Source of the DNA: JAJRZX01 sp964472295
GTDB lineage: Bacteria; Desulfobacterota; GWC2-55-46; JADFVP01
DNA length: 64,000 bases
Assembly: GCA_964472295.1 (NCBI GenBank)
Contig: CAYYJQ010000007.1
Coordinates: forward strand, 5,715 to 69,714
Reading direction: 5' to 3'
Shown one piece after another: positions 51,927-62,369 of this stretch. Positions within the stretch are counted from its first letter, which is position 1; each line of letters starts with the position of its first letter. Under the pieces are notes generated by a model. It searched no databases, had not been told where the DNA came from, and worked only from the letters and a program-made list of their open reading frames with translations. A program made the position numbers and the translations under genes.

Positions 51927-52574
51927 TCAGGCCTGAAGCGCCTCCACCTCCTTAAGGAGGTCCTCTTCCTTCTTCTCAAGTCCCTCGCCAACCTTGAACC
52001 TCACGAAACGCCTTACCGAGATATTCTCGCCTATCTTGGCGATGTTCTCGACAACGAGTTTCTCTATGGTCTTGTCCGGGTCCTTTACAAAGGGCTGGTC
52101 AAGGAGGCATATGCCCTTCAGGAACTTATCGAGTTTGCCCTCCACAATCTTTTCCACTACATGGTCGGGCTTGCCCGTCTCCTTTGCCTGGTTCACGTAT
52201 ATGGCCTTCTCCGCCTCGATTACATCGGAGGGGACCTCGGAGCGCCTAATGTACTGGGGTCCCATGGCGGCTATGTGCATTGCGATGTCCTTGACAAGGG
52301 CGAGAAAATCGTCATTACGGGCGACAAAGTCTGTCTCGCAGTTGACCTCAAGGAGCACGCCGAGTTTTCCGCCGGGGTGTATATAGGAGTAAACAACACC
52401 CTCGGATGTAATCCTGCCGGCCTTTTTCTGTGCCGCCGAGAGGCCCTTTTCCCTGAGGTATGTGACGGCCTTGTCCATGTCGCCGTCAGTCTCGGAGAGG
52501 GCCTTCTTGCAGTCCATGAAGCCCGCGCCCGTCTTTTCCCTTAGTGCCTTGACATCCTTTGCCGAAATTCCCAT
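51927..52574 (-). CDS. tsf: Elongation factor Ts
   Basis: A 215-residue short-form EF-Ts, the nucleotide exchange factor of EF-Tu. N-terminal UBA-like domain VKALREKTGAGFMDCKKALSE, then LLEVNCETDFVARNDDFLALVKDIAMHIA. It has the reduced C-terminal region common outside Gammaproteobacteria. rpsB is 175 bp upstream, separated by copy B of the three-hairpin element. Confidence 0.96.
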   Translation of the reverse strand: MGISAKDVKALREKTGAGFMDCKKALSETDGDMDKAVTYLREKGLSAAQKKAGRITSEGVVYSYIHPGGKLGVLLEVNCETDFVARNDDFLALVKDIAMHIAAMGPQYIRRSEVPSDVIEAEKAIYVNQAKETGKPDHVVEKIVEGKLDKFLKGICLLDQPFVKDPDKTIEKLVVENIAKIGENISVRRFVRFKVGEGLEKKEEDLLKEVEALQA

Positions 52575-52608
52575 CTTGATATTATTCTCCCTCTTCTGAA
52601 TTCTTTTT

Positions 52609-52690
52609 GGAAAGTCTGATTAATTCAGACTTTCCCGCAACACAGGGATGTGTTGCCATTTTCGGCAACTGTAAGTTGCCTGAAATGTAA
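52609..52690 (+). repeat. Three-hairpin element, copy B
   Basis: The best-preserved copy, with three successive perfect hairpins: GGAAAGTCTGA-TTAAT-TCAGACTTTCC (arms 52609-52619 and 52625-52635), GCAACACA-GGGA-TGTGTTGC (52637-52656) and GGCAACT-GTA-AGTTGCC (52664-52680). It lies in the rpsB-tsf gap, antisense to the genes by the orientation used here. Confidence 0.85.
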
Positions 52691-52749
52691 GGTTCCTTTA
52701 TAAAGATACCGGATTACTGACCCGGCCTCTATAACAGATGAAGTCTTCT

Positions 52750-53697
52750 TTATGAGGCAGGCTCCCCTGCCTTTTCCGCGGGCTCTGAAGGCTCCGCAAC
52801 CGGGGCCGCGGCCTCTTCTACCGGCGCTGTGGTCTCTTGTGCCTTATCCTTGTCTGCGGCCTTGCCGGCAGGCTCGGAGGCAGGCTCTTCTTTATCCACT
52901 GGAGACGCCTCGGACGAAGGCGCGGCCTCGGGAGTCTCTACTACCGTTGGACTTGCCTCGGCCACGGCCTCTTCGGCCTCTTTCTCTTCAGCCGCGCTCT
53001 GAAGGCTTGCCTCGTACATGGCCCTGCCCTCCAAGCAGGCATCCGCTATGGATGAAGAAAAGAGTTTTATGGCGCGTATGGCGTCGTCATTACCGGGTAT
53101 TATAAGGTCCACCTCGTCAGGGTCGCAGTTTGAGTCAACAATGGCCACAACGGTTATACCAAGTTTGCGGGCCTCTCTTATGGCGATGGCCTCTTTCTTC
53201 GAGTCCACGACGAACATCACGGAGGGCGGCTCTTTCATGTCGCGCACCCCGCCAAGGTACTTCTCAAGCCTGAGTTTTTCTCTCTCAAGCATGAGGCGTT
53301 CCTTCTTGGTGGTCCCGGTAAACTCCTCGCTCTCTTCGAGTTTATCGAGTTTGTTAAGGCGCGCTATGCTCTTTTTTACAGTGGCGAAGTTGGTAAGGAA
53401 TCCGCCTATCCAGCGGTTGTTCACGTAGAACATTCCGCAGCGCCGGGCCTCCTCCTCAATGGATTTATGGGCCTGCTTCTTTGTGCCCACAAAGAGGACC
53501 TTTCCGCCCTTTGCTGTTATGTCCCGTATAAAGTTGTAGGAAGTCTTGAAGAGACGTACGGTCTGCTGAAGGTCAATGATGTAGATGCCGTTTCTGGCCC
53601 CGAAGATATAGGACTTCATCTTGGGGTTCCATCTCCTCGTCTGGTGCCCGAAGTGGACACCGCTCTCGAGGAGCTGTTTCATCGTAAGGTAAGCCAT
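52750..53697 (-). CDS. rpsB: 30S ribosomal protein S2
   Basis: A 315-residue S2. The core MKQLLESGVHFGHQTRRWNPK...NGIYIIDLQQT, FVGTKKQA, NNRWIGGFLTNF and PDEVDLIIPGNDDAIRAI is normal. After about residue 235 comes an 80-residue Ala/Glu/Pro-rich tail, absent from the about 240-residue E. coli protein but seen in some other phyla. ATG 53697 has AAAGGAGG upstream; the longer in-frame reading is not needed. A structured leader precedes it. Confidence 0.96.
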   Translation of the reverse strand: MAYLTMKQLLESGVHFGHQTRRWNPKMKSYIFGARNGIYIIDLQQTVRLFKTSYNFIRDITAKGGKVLFVGTKKQAHKSIEEEARRCGMFYVNNRWIGGFLTNFATVKKSIARLNKLDKLEESEEFTGTTKKERLMLEREKLRLEKYLGGVRDMKEPPSVMFVVDSKKEAIAIREARKLGITVVAIVDSNCDPDEVDLIIPGNDDAIRAIKLFSSSIADACLEGRAMYEASLQSAAEEKEAEEAVAEASPTVVETPEAAPSSEASPVDKEEPASEPAGKAADKDKAQETTAPVEEAAAPVAEPSEPAEKAGEPAS

Positions 53698-53725
53698 GGT
53701 ATTCCTCCTTTTGCGGTTAAGATCC

Positions 53726-53786
53726 TCCGCGCCGGTGATGACATGAGCCCGCACATGCGGACACCGCAAAGAAAACGCGGCGCGTG
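53726..53786 (-). promoter_or_regulatory. Structured rpsB leader (possible S2 autoregulatory site)
   Basis: On the sense strand a 7 bp GC stem (CGCGCCG at 53778-53784 with CGGCGCG at 53728-53734) encloses a CCGC-ATGT-GCGG hairpin (53749-53760), ending about 30 nt before the rpsB start. S2 represses its own mRNA in E. coli through a leader structure; equivalence here is only inferred. Confidence 0.35.
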
Positions 53787-53880
53787 TGTATTTAATCGTG
53801 TATTATTATCACATTATGGAAGGGGCATGCAAGAAGTTTTTTACAAAAAAGGAGGGAGCGCCGCTGAGTCATTGCCTGCC

Positions 53881-54492
53881 CTAATCAGCGGAAGTCCCGA
53901 GCGGCCAGGTCATCTCCACGCTTCCGAGGACGCTCTTTATGGTGAGATTGAGAGTAGTTGCCCCTAGGGCCGGAAGAGGGACGTTGCCGGGGACGGAAAG
54001 GCGGGGAAAACGTACTACATAGGCAGCGCTCCAGAGGTCCAGATAGGGGAAGAACTCGCCCCTCAGTGGGTCGGCCCTCACAAGGCGCGTAATGGAGAGA
54101 GGCTCGGTCTTTGTGCCCCTGTCATCCGAGAGGAATATCCTCCATGCTGAATCCTCTGCGTCAAGGTTATTAAGGGCGGCCTCCGAGGTATGGACGGAGA
54201 GAAAGAACTCGGAGTACTCCTTCGCGGCCCTCTTGTCCGTGGCAAGCATACGGGCCCTGTCCTTATCGGAGAGGCCGAAACTCCTGGCATAATAATCCCT
54301 GTAGGCAGACTTGAAAGAAGGCCCCCTGTAGGTGGCAACCACGCTGAGCCGTTCCTCAAGGCCATTAAATAACTTCGCCTCGCGCGTCCATCTCTTGAGC
54401 TCAACATTATAGCGCCTTCTTGCGCCAGTCATGGGACCGGCGCAGGAAGCGAGAAGGAGGGCCAGAAGGAAAAGCGTCAGGGCTCGCTTCAC
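53881..54492 (-). CDS. Lipoprotein of unknown function
   Basis: A 203-residue putative lipoprotein. GTG 54492 has AGGGG about 6 bp upstream and is followed by signal peptide KRALTLFLLALLLASC (lipobox LASC). The mature part has KAYRDYYA-like helical sequence, then a beta-rich stretch with LSITRLVRADPLRGEFFPYLDLW and a C-terminal VPLPALGATTLNLTIKSVLGSVEMTW. No family recognised. It lies 58 bp after the SUMF1-like gene and may share its transcript. Confidence 0.75.
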   Translation of the reverse strand: MKRALTLFLLALLLASCAGPMTGARRRYNVELKRWTREAKLFNGLEERLSVVATYRGPSFKSAYRDYYARSFGLSDKDRARMLATDKRAAKEYSEFFLSVHTSEAALNNLDAEDSAWRIFLSDDRGTKTEPLSITRLVRADPLRGEFFPYLDLWSAAYVVRFPRLSVPGNVPLPALGATTLNLTIKSVLGSVEMTWPLGTSAD

Positions 54493-54550
54493 GAGTATCC
54501 CCTGCCCTGTTTTCTTTATCCCATATTCCGCGGCCTTGCGCGCCACCTGC

Positions 54551-55399
54551 CTACTCAGCAAGCCGGAACCCCACGGTCGGCGTGAAGAGGTTGGACTCCT
54601 TGGCATGACGGTAGGTAGTGCGAAGTTTACCTGGCGGGTCAATTACAGAGCCGCCCCTTATGGTCCGCCACTCAGAGAAATCTGGACCAAAGGGGTCTTC
54701 CTCGGGGCTGTTCTTGTAGTAATCAAAGTCAAAGTTGTCCTCAACCCACTCCCATACATTGCCGCTCATATCGTAAATCCCAAGGGCATTGGGTTTTTTC
54801 TCTTTTCCGTAATGGACCTTGCCCTCGGAGTTGTAGGCAAACCAGCCATAGTCCTCAAGGTCATCTATGTTGTTCGTGCCGGCCCACCTGATGTTCTTTC
54901 CCCTCTCCCTGGCGGCATACTCCCACTCCGCCTCTGTGGGCAGGCGGTAAAAACCGTCGACAAGTTTATTCAGTTCTTCTATGAAACGGTTTGCCCAGGT
55001 CCAGTTGATATTGGTTAGCGGCATCTTTGGGTCAAGGTCAGGCTTGAAGGGAAAACCCATGACCGCCTCCCATAGGCCGTTTGTTACCTCTGCCTCGCCG
55101 ATGTAATAATCCGAGAGGCATACCTTGTGTTGAGGACGCTCATCTTCGTCGCCCTGACCAGTGAAGTCTCCCATCTCAAAACAACCTCCCTCCACATAGA
55201 CCATCTTTATGGGGGGCATGTTCTTTCTTCTCTCCTCGCGTTCCTTTTTTTTCTTCTCTTCCGCCAGTTTTTTCCTCTCTGCCCTGGTAAGGGGCTTGTC
55301 GCTCAAGGGCTTGTGCTCGACCGCGAGGCCCCTGATAGGCATGAAGAGAAGTGATGACAGGATAACAACGGCAAAGATAAGGAAAGACAACCTCTTCAT
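54551..55399 (-). CDS. Exported SUMF1/FGE-like domain protein
   Basis: A 282-residue protein with a signal peptide (MKRLSFLIFAVVILSSLLF), a basic Lys/Glu-rich linker (about 35-65) and a formylglycine-generating-enzyme-like fold (about 70-280). Motifs include VYVEGGCFEMGD, EVTNGLWEAVMG, YRLPTEAEWEYAAR, GIYDMSGNVWEWVED and TIRGGSVIDP. The position where active enzymes have CR(S)AxR reads RTTYRHA without Cys, so sulfatase-activating catalysis is unlikely; a binding or scaffolding role is probable. GGAGG lies 9 bp before ATG 55399. Confidence 0.85.
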   Translation of the reverse strand: MKRLSFLIFAVVILSSLLFMPIRGLAVEHKPLSDKPLTRAERKKLAEEKKKKEREERRKNMPPIKMVYVEGGCFEMGDFTGQGDEDERPQHKVCLSDYYIGEAEVTNGLWEAVMGFPFKPDLDPKMPLTNINWTWANRFIEELNKLVDGFYRLPTEAEWEYAARERGKNIRWAGTNNIDDLEDYGWFAYNSEGKVHYGKEKKPNALGIYDMSGNVWEWVEDNFDFDYYKNSPEEDPFGPDFSEWRTIRGGSVIDPPGKLRTTYRHAKESNLFTPTVGFRLAE

Positions 55400-55457
55400 A
55401 ACAACATACCTCCATGAAAGAGAATTAATCTGTAAAGCCATTAGTGACTCCCATAAT

Positions 55458-56870
55458 CTACTTGAAGAGCACAAGCTGAGGGGCCTTTATCTCGTCCTCA
55501 ACCTTTACGGGGTATCTCCCCGTGAAGCAGGCGTCGCAAAAGCCCACGTCCTGGCCCACGGCCCTGTAGAGGCCCTCGAGGCTCAGATAGCGAAGCGTAT
55601 CCGAGGTGATGTAGTTGTTTATCTCCTCGATCTTGTGGCTCGAGGCGATGAGTTCTTCTTTGGTTGGCGTGTCTATGCCGTAAAAACAGGGCGAGAGGCT
55701 TGGCGGCGAGCTTATCCTCATGTGTATTTCTCTTGCCCTGGCATCGCGTATCATCTTTACTATCTTACGGCTCGTGGTTCCCCGCACAATGGAGTCGTCT
55801 ACAACAACCACCCTCTTGCCCTTGATGACCTCCTTCACGGCATTGAGCTTGAGTTTTACTCCAAAGTGGCGTATGGAGTCCTGGGGCTCGATAAATGTCC
55901 GGCCCATGTAATGGCTCCTTACAAGGCCCTTGTCAAAGGGTATGCCAGACTCCTCGGCATAACCAATGGCCGCGGGCACGCCAGAGTCTGGCACGGGGAT
56001 GACTATATCGGCGTCCACGGGGTTTTCCTTCGCGAGCATGCGTCCAAAGTTCTTTCTTACGGCATGTACGCTCTTGCCGAAGATAAAGGAATCAGGCCTG
56101 GCAAAGTAGATAAGTTCGAAGATACAGTGCCTGGGGTCCTGTTTCTTGAAGGGCTTGTAGGAGGTAAGCCCCTTTTTATCCATGACGATTATCTCGCCCG
56201 GCTCCACGTCCCTTATGTATGTGGCCTCGATTAGGTCAAGGGCGCAGGTCTCAGAGGCGACTACAATTGAGTCACGGAGCCTTCCAAGACAGAGTGGCCT
56301 GAAGCCGGAGGGGTCGCGGGCGGCCACCATTGTGCCCCTGTCCGTGAGAAATACGAGCGAAAAAGCGCCCTTCAGTTTGCCAAGGGCAAAGGTTATGCGG
56401 TCTATGAGGTTCCGTTCCCTGCACGAGGCCATGAGGTGCACAATGGTCTCGGTGTCCATGCTGGACTGGAATATGGAGCCATGTGCCTCGAACTCGGCGC
56501 GTATGAGGAATGAATTTACGATGTTTCCGTTATGGGCTACTGCGATGCCGCCGCGGGCGTACTCTACGATAAAGGGCTGTGCGTTCTTTATGTGGCTCTC
56601 CCCGGCAGTGGAGTAGCGCACGTGACCAATGGCCGAGGAGCCGGAGAGCCCGGCGATGCTCTCATTATCAAAGACATCGGCCACAAGGCCCATGCCCTTG
56701 TGAGAGTACATGCGCGTGCCGTCGCTTGAGGCAATGCCAGCGCTCTCCTGCCCCCGGTGCTGAAGACCGTAGAGGCCAAGATAGGTGAGGTTGGCGGCCT
56801 CGGCGTGACCGTAGACGCCAAAGACCCCACACTCGTCGTGAAAACGGTCGTCGCTTTCGTGAATATCCAT
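55458..56870 (-). CDS. purF: Amidophosphoribosyltransferase
   Basis: A 470-residue enzyme for the first committed step of purine synthesis. A short propeptide precedes the nucleophile Cys in DECGVFGVYGH. The glutaminase domain has LQHRGQESAGI; the PRPP site is RVVVVDDSIVRGTTSRKIV. Four Cys in the C-terminal half hint at the Fe-S-containing (Bacillus-like) form, not certain. No Shine-Dalgarno is visible before ATG 56870. It is next to purL. Confidence 0.96.
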   Translation of the reverse strand: MDIHESDDRFHDECGVFGVYGHAEAANLTYLGLYGLQHRGQESAGIASSDGTRMYSHKGMGLVADVFDNESIAGLSGSSAIGHVRYSTAGESHIKNAQPFIVEYARGGIAVAHNGNIVNSFLIRAEFEAHGSIFQSSMDTETIVHLMASCRERNLIDRITFALGKLKGAFSLVFLTDRGTMVAARDPSGFRPLCLGRLRDSIVVASETCALDLIEATYIRDVEPGEIIVMDKKGLTSYKPFKKQDPRHCIFELIYFARPDSFIFGKSVHAVRKNFGRMLAKENPVDADIVIPVPDSGVPAAIGYAEESGIPFDKGLVRSHYMGRTFIEPQDSIRHFGVKLKLNAVKEVIKGKRVVVVDDSIVRGTTSRKIVKMIRDARAREIHMRISSPPSLSPCFYGIDTPTKEELIASSHKIEEINNYITSDTLRYLSLEGLYRAVGQDVGFCDACFTGRYPVKVEDEIKAPQLVLFK

Positions 56871-56981
56871 AAGGTTACTTATAAACTATTTTACGCAATT
56901 AACTGCTTTTTAAACCTTATTAAATCTTAATCTGTTTTGGTGGGCAGTGCCCACCTGCCCTTCTTTATCTTTTTTTCCTGC
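56871..56981. repeat. purF-purL gap with GGTGGGCAGTGCCCACC palindrome
   Basis: The perfect palindrome GGTGGGCA-G-TGCCCACC is at 56939-56955, adjoining the purL 3' end. The rest is AT-rich and may hold the purF promoter (TATAAG seven bases before the ATG, no good -35). Confidence 0.6.
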
Positions 56982-59213
<2,232 letters not shown>

Positions 59214-59291
59214 GGGGGCATGGTCCTGTATTCATAATGGATATCCTAGGTGAAAGGCAATGCTCTACCTGCACCTGTATATAAAGGAACA

Positions 59292-60056
59292 TCAGAAATC
59301 GTTTTTTATTTGGCTGGAAGTAATTATCCTTGATGTCAGCTTTCTTATTATTTCTGGTTCATACTGGAAATCTGACTTCACATCATCCAAAAACTCGATC
59401 ATTTGTAAAATCTCACTTTCATCTTTTATAATGATATATTTAATGTCATTAGGTTCAAAGCCTATTCTATATTGTAGCATTTCGGCATTCTTTTGAATTA
59501 GAAGTTTTGGCTCATTGCGCACTTCGTTCATAAGCACGACATCTGGGAATTTCTGTTTACCGCTCTCATCTCTGACTAAAAAAGGAACATACCTCCACTC
59601 CCGCTCATCATAATATTTAACCAAAACTCCCGTTTTTGTGGAAATTCCCTCAAAGGGCTTGATATGTCTAAGCATAAACACCATACCTGCTTTACATTCT
59701 CTAACATAGGCATTTTCAGCAGCACTTAATTTGGCAATATTGTTTGTAATACGGTATATCCAATCGGATAATTCTGCCCCGGTCTTAACATACATAACAG
59801 GATTCAATCTTTTCTGTATTGCCCACGTCTTAGCCATCCCGATCCCGTATTTACCATATATTTCCAAGTGATTTTTAACTTGTGAAAGCGGAATGTCGCA
59901 AAAACTTACCAAGGGATAAAAAGACTCATAAGGACGTCTATTCTCAAACTCTAATCTTTCATATGAATACCGGGGATAAAAACCATTCTTAAGTATGCCC
60001 TTGAGATTTTCTTTATTTGTAAAGTGAAAGAGAGTCTCTGAACTAATATTTGGCAT
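59292..60056 (-). CDS. AbiGi-like abortive infection protein
   Basis: A 254-residue protein resembling the AbiGi family (antitoxin half of the lactococcal AbiG phage-resistance system). N-terminal ETLFHFTNKENLKGILKNGFYPRYS is the strongest feature, followed by PLVSFCDIPLSQV and YDEREWRYVPFL. The fold is reminiscent of ADP-ribosyltransferase-like HFT/REWR proteins. Composition is clearly AT-richer than neighbours, consistent with acquisition. No AbiGii nucleotidyltransferase toxin gene lies next to it, so it appears orphaned. No Shine-Dalgarno is visible. Confidence 0.75.
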   Translation of the reverse strand: MPNISSETLFHFTNKENLKGILKNGFYPRYSYERLEFENRRPYESFYPLVSFCDIPLSQVKNHLEIYGKYGIGMAKTWAIQKRLNPVMYVKTGAELSDWIYRITNNIAKLSAAENAYVRECKAGMVFMLRHIKPFEGISTKTGVLVKYYDEREWRYVPFLVRDESGKQKFPDVVLMNEVRNEPKLLIQKNAEMLQYRIGFEPNDIKYIIIKDESEILQMIEFLDDVKSDFQYEPEIIRKLTSRIITSSQIKNDF

Positions 60057-60393
60057 GATCGCATATTTTAAGATTAAAACCCTTTGTTTTTATTGAGTGT
60101 ATTTCAGTTCCATTCCTTGCGTGTTTTGCTTTGCTCCACCTATCCTATCACCCAGCGGCCCGATGGGCCGCTGGCATTGGTTTTCTTTGTCTTACTTTCT
60201 TTTTCCGAAAAGAAAGTAAGGAAATCTTTTCTTTCTTTTGGTGGGCGCAGCCCACCCTGCCCCCTCTTCTTTGTTTTCTTGTTCTTCTCTTTTGGCTGGC
60301 GAAGCCAGTCCCACCGTTCATCTTTTTTTCTTGTTTATTTCTCTCAAGGCTTTTCAGATTACCCAAAAACAGGGAGAAAGGCAAGGAGGGCTT
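60057..60393. repeat. Repeat cluster between Nudix and AbiGi genes
   Basis: Gene-free. It contains CAGCGGCCC-GAT-GGGCCGCTGG-like palindrome (60154-60174), a plus-orientation short-form element (60177-60235) with intact 13 bp stem, GGTGGGC-GCA-GCCCACC (60240-60256) and GGCTGGC-GAA-GCCAGTCC (about 60293-60310). It insulates the AT-rich AbiGi gene from the operon upstream. Confidence 0.7.
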
Positions 60394-60837
60394 TTATTTT
60401 TCCGCCCTGTTTCTTATGAATTCTTCGGCGGCGCGCCTTACCATGTCTTTTTCGTCTTCAAAGGAGAGGTTTTCAAGGGCCTCTCTGACAGAGAACCATT
60501 TGCAATCGCTGACTTCATACCTATCGAAAAGCGATATGTCGCCGCCTGTTGTTTCCATGAGAAAAAAGTGGACTATCTTGTGGCGTTTATGTGCCATGCC
60601 GTTATTTGTGAAGGTATAATAGTAGGTTACGTGACCAAGGGGCGAAAGGACACGTCCCGTAAGGCCTGTTTCTTCCGCGACCTCGCGGAGGGCCGTCATG
60701 GAGAGGTCCTCTCCGTCTTCCTGCCGTCCCTTTGGGAGGCCCCATCGCTTGCCGTTCCTTACGGATATGAGGGCAAGTTCAGGGCCGTTCGGGCTGTGGC
60801 GCATGATTACTCCGCCTGCCGAGATCTCTTCCCGCAT
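60394..60837 (-). CDS. Nudix hydrolase
   Basis: A 147-residue pyrophosphohydrolase with a complete Nudix box GRQEDGEDLSMTALREVAEETGL (Gx5Ex7REUxEExGU), shown here only as the motif. SAGGVIMRHSPNGPELALI and GKRWGLPKG are like Ap4A-type hydrolases. It begins 36 bp after the adenosyltransferase stop and is probably co-transcribed. Confidence 0.92.
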   Translation of the reverse strand: MREEISAGGVIMRHSPNGPELALISVRNGKRWGLPKGRQEDGEDLSMTALREVAEETGLTGRVLSPLGHVTYYYTFTNNGMAHKRHKIVHFFLMETTGGDISLFDRYEVSDCKWFSVREALENLSFEDEKDMVRRAAEEFIRNRAEK

Positions 60838-60873
60838 GGTAAGTGCCTGCCTGAGTAAAGGTTTTTTTACTGG

Positions 60874-62088
60874 TCAACACATGGGATACTCACCTCTGAT
60901 GAGACGCTTGATAAGGGCGTCCATGGACGCAAGGGCCTCTTTTACAATTGAGGCGATAGAGCATCTGGTCTTTTTTTCGTCAAGGCCCTCTTCTCCCATG
61001 ACCTGCACATACACATGGGCAGGCTCGTCCACAGGGCGGCCTATTCTGCTTACCATGAAGACGGCGGTCTCGGCAACGCCATCTAACCGTGCATATATCT
61101 CATCGGCCATGTTCTGAGCGAGGAGGGAGTATATCTTTCCAACGTGGCTAACGGGATTTTTCCCTGCCGCGGCCTCTGTGGACGAGGCCCTGCACGGGGC
61201 GATGACGCCGCGAACGGTGTTGCCCCGGCCCACCTCTCCAGAGTCGCCGTCCTCGGCCGATGTTCCAAGAAGGCTCAAGTACACGCCGTCGTCTCCGAGT
61301 CCAGGGGTGTCGAGGGCATTAAGGGCGAGGGTTACATCGTCAAAAGGCATGGAGGTGGTAAAGTCTTTAAGCGCTGAGTGAAGCGCCTCCTTGCGGTCAA
61401 AGTATTCTCCTTCATTTTTTATCATCTCCGCGATAAGCGGGCAGGCCACGGTAAGGTCGAGGCAGGTCCCGGTGCGAACGCCCATGACCTTTACGTCCGA
61501 GCCGGTCTCGGGAAAGCGGGTCTTGAAAGACCTGGAGTTTATCTGGCGTTCAAGGTCAAAGACGGCCTTTTCAGTTGGTGTCATGGGGGCAAGTCCCACG
61601 CAGACGGATGTGTCATTGGCAGGCATGACGGTTTTTTCGGCATTGAATATTCCCGCGAGTTCGGCTGAGCCTGGCCTCAGGGCTACTTGAATGCTCAAGT
61701 CGTGGTCAAGGTCTACTCTTGGGAGATTTTTCCTTATCCAGTCGCTGGCGGCCTCGCAGGCGATGTCCTTAACAGGGATTCTGACGCTACCGCAGGTAAA
61801 AGCAGCCCTGTCGCCGATGATGAGTTCCATGGGCGTGGTGACCGTGCCCCCGCCAAAATGCTTTTCAGCCGAGCCAGCGATGAGAAGGCCCTTGTCAATG
61901 TTGTGGTGAAGGACACGGCCGGCGAGTTTTATGTATTCTCGCGAGAGGGCAAGAGAGACAGCCTCCATCACGGCGTCGCAGATGTAATCCGGGTGGCCCG
62001 TGCCCTTTCGTTCGACGACCTCGACGGCGCGGCGGGCCGTGGGAGTGGAGGAGAGGGTCTCGATAACGAGATTTTTCATGCTTTCCAT
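60874..62088 (-). CDS. mat: Methionine adenosyltransferase, archaeal type
   Basis: A 404-residue S-adenosylmethionine synthetase of the archaeal class, unrelated at a glance to bacterial MetK: VERKGTGHPDYICDAVMEAVS at the N-terminus, HHNIDKGLLIAGSAEKHFGGG, and a C-terminal SRIGRPVDEPAHVYVQV. It makes SAM from ATP and methionine. ATG 62088 or the internal ATG at 62079 (preceded by GGAAAG) could be the start. Some bacteria carry this type alone. Confidence 0.92.
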   Translation of the reverse strand: MESMKNLVIETLSSTPTARRAVEVVERKGTGHPDYICDAVMEAVSLALSREYIKLAGRVLHHNIDKGLLIAGSAEKHFGGGTVTTPMELIIGDRAAFTCGSVRIPVKDIACEAASDWIRKNLPRVDLDHDLSIQVALRPGSAELAGIFNAEKTVMPANDTSVCVGLAPMTPTEKAVFDLERQINSRSFKTRFPETGSDVKVMGVRTGTCLDLTVACPLIAEMIKNEGEYFDRKEALHSALKDFTTSMPFDDVTLALNALDTPGLGDDGVYLSLLGTSAEDGDSGEVGRGNTVRGVIAPCRASSTEAAAGKNPVSHVGKIYSLLAQNMADEIYARLDGVAETAVFMVSRIGRPVDEPAHVYVQVMGEEGLDEKKTRCSIASIVKEALASMDALIKRLIRGEYPMC

Positions 62089-62369
62089 TTGCGGGCTATC
62101 GCCCGCTTCTCTCTTTTGCTGCGTTTTGGCGGGTAGTGCCCACCCTACCCTTTTGTTGGTTTTTGCGCCGCTCTACCCAACCTGCAAGTTCTTCTCAATT
62201 GCCAGAGGCAATTGAGATACTGGTTTTCTGTGACATAGTCTCTTTGGCTGGGTGTGCTCCATTTAAGCCGACTCTCCAAAAGGTCAAGAAGACATACAAG
62301 CCGATTAAAAGACTTTCTTTTTTCCAAAAGAAAGTTTGGAAGTCTTTTTTCTGGTGGGCAGTGCCCACC
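62089..62369. repeat. Repeat cluster between QueH and MAT genes
   Basis: Holds CGGGCTATCGCCCG (about 62092), GGCGGGTAGTGCCCACC (62128-62145), an inverted repeat CAATTGCC-AGA-GGCAATTG (62197-62215), a plus-orientation long-form element (about 62219-62345) and GGTGGGCAGTGCCCACC (62353-62369) touching the queH stop. No gene is seen. Confidence 0.7.

Noticed and set aside
59292..60056. Complete AbiG two-gene system
   Set aside because: No AbiGii-type nucleotidyltransferase gene adjoins; only the AbiGi-like half is seen.
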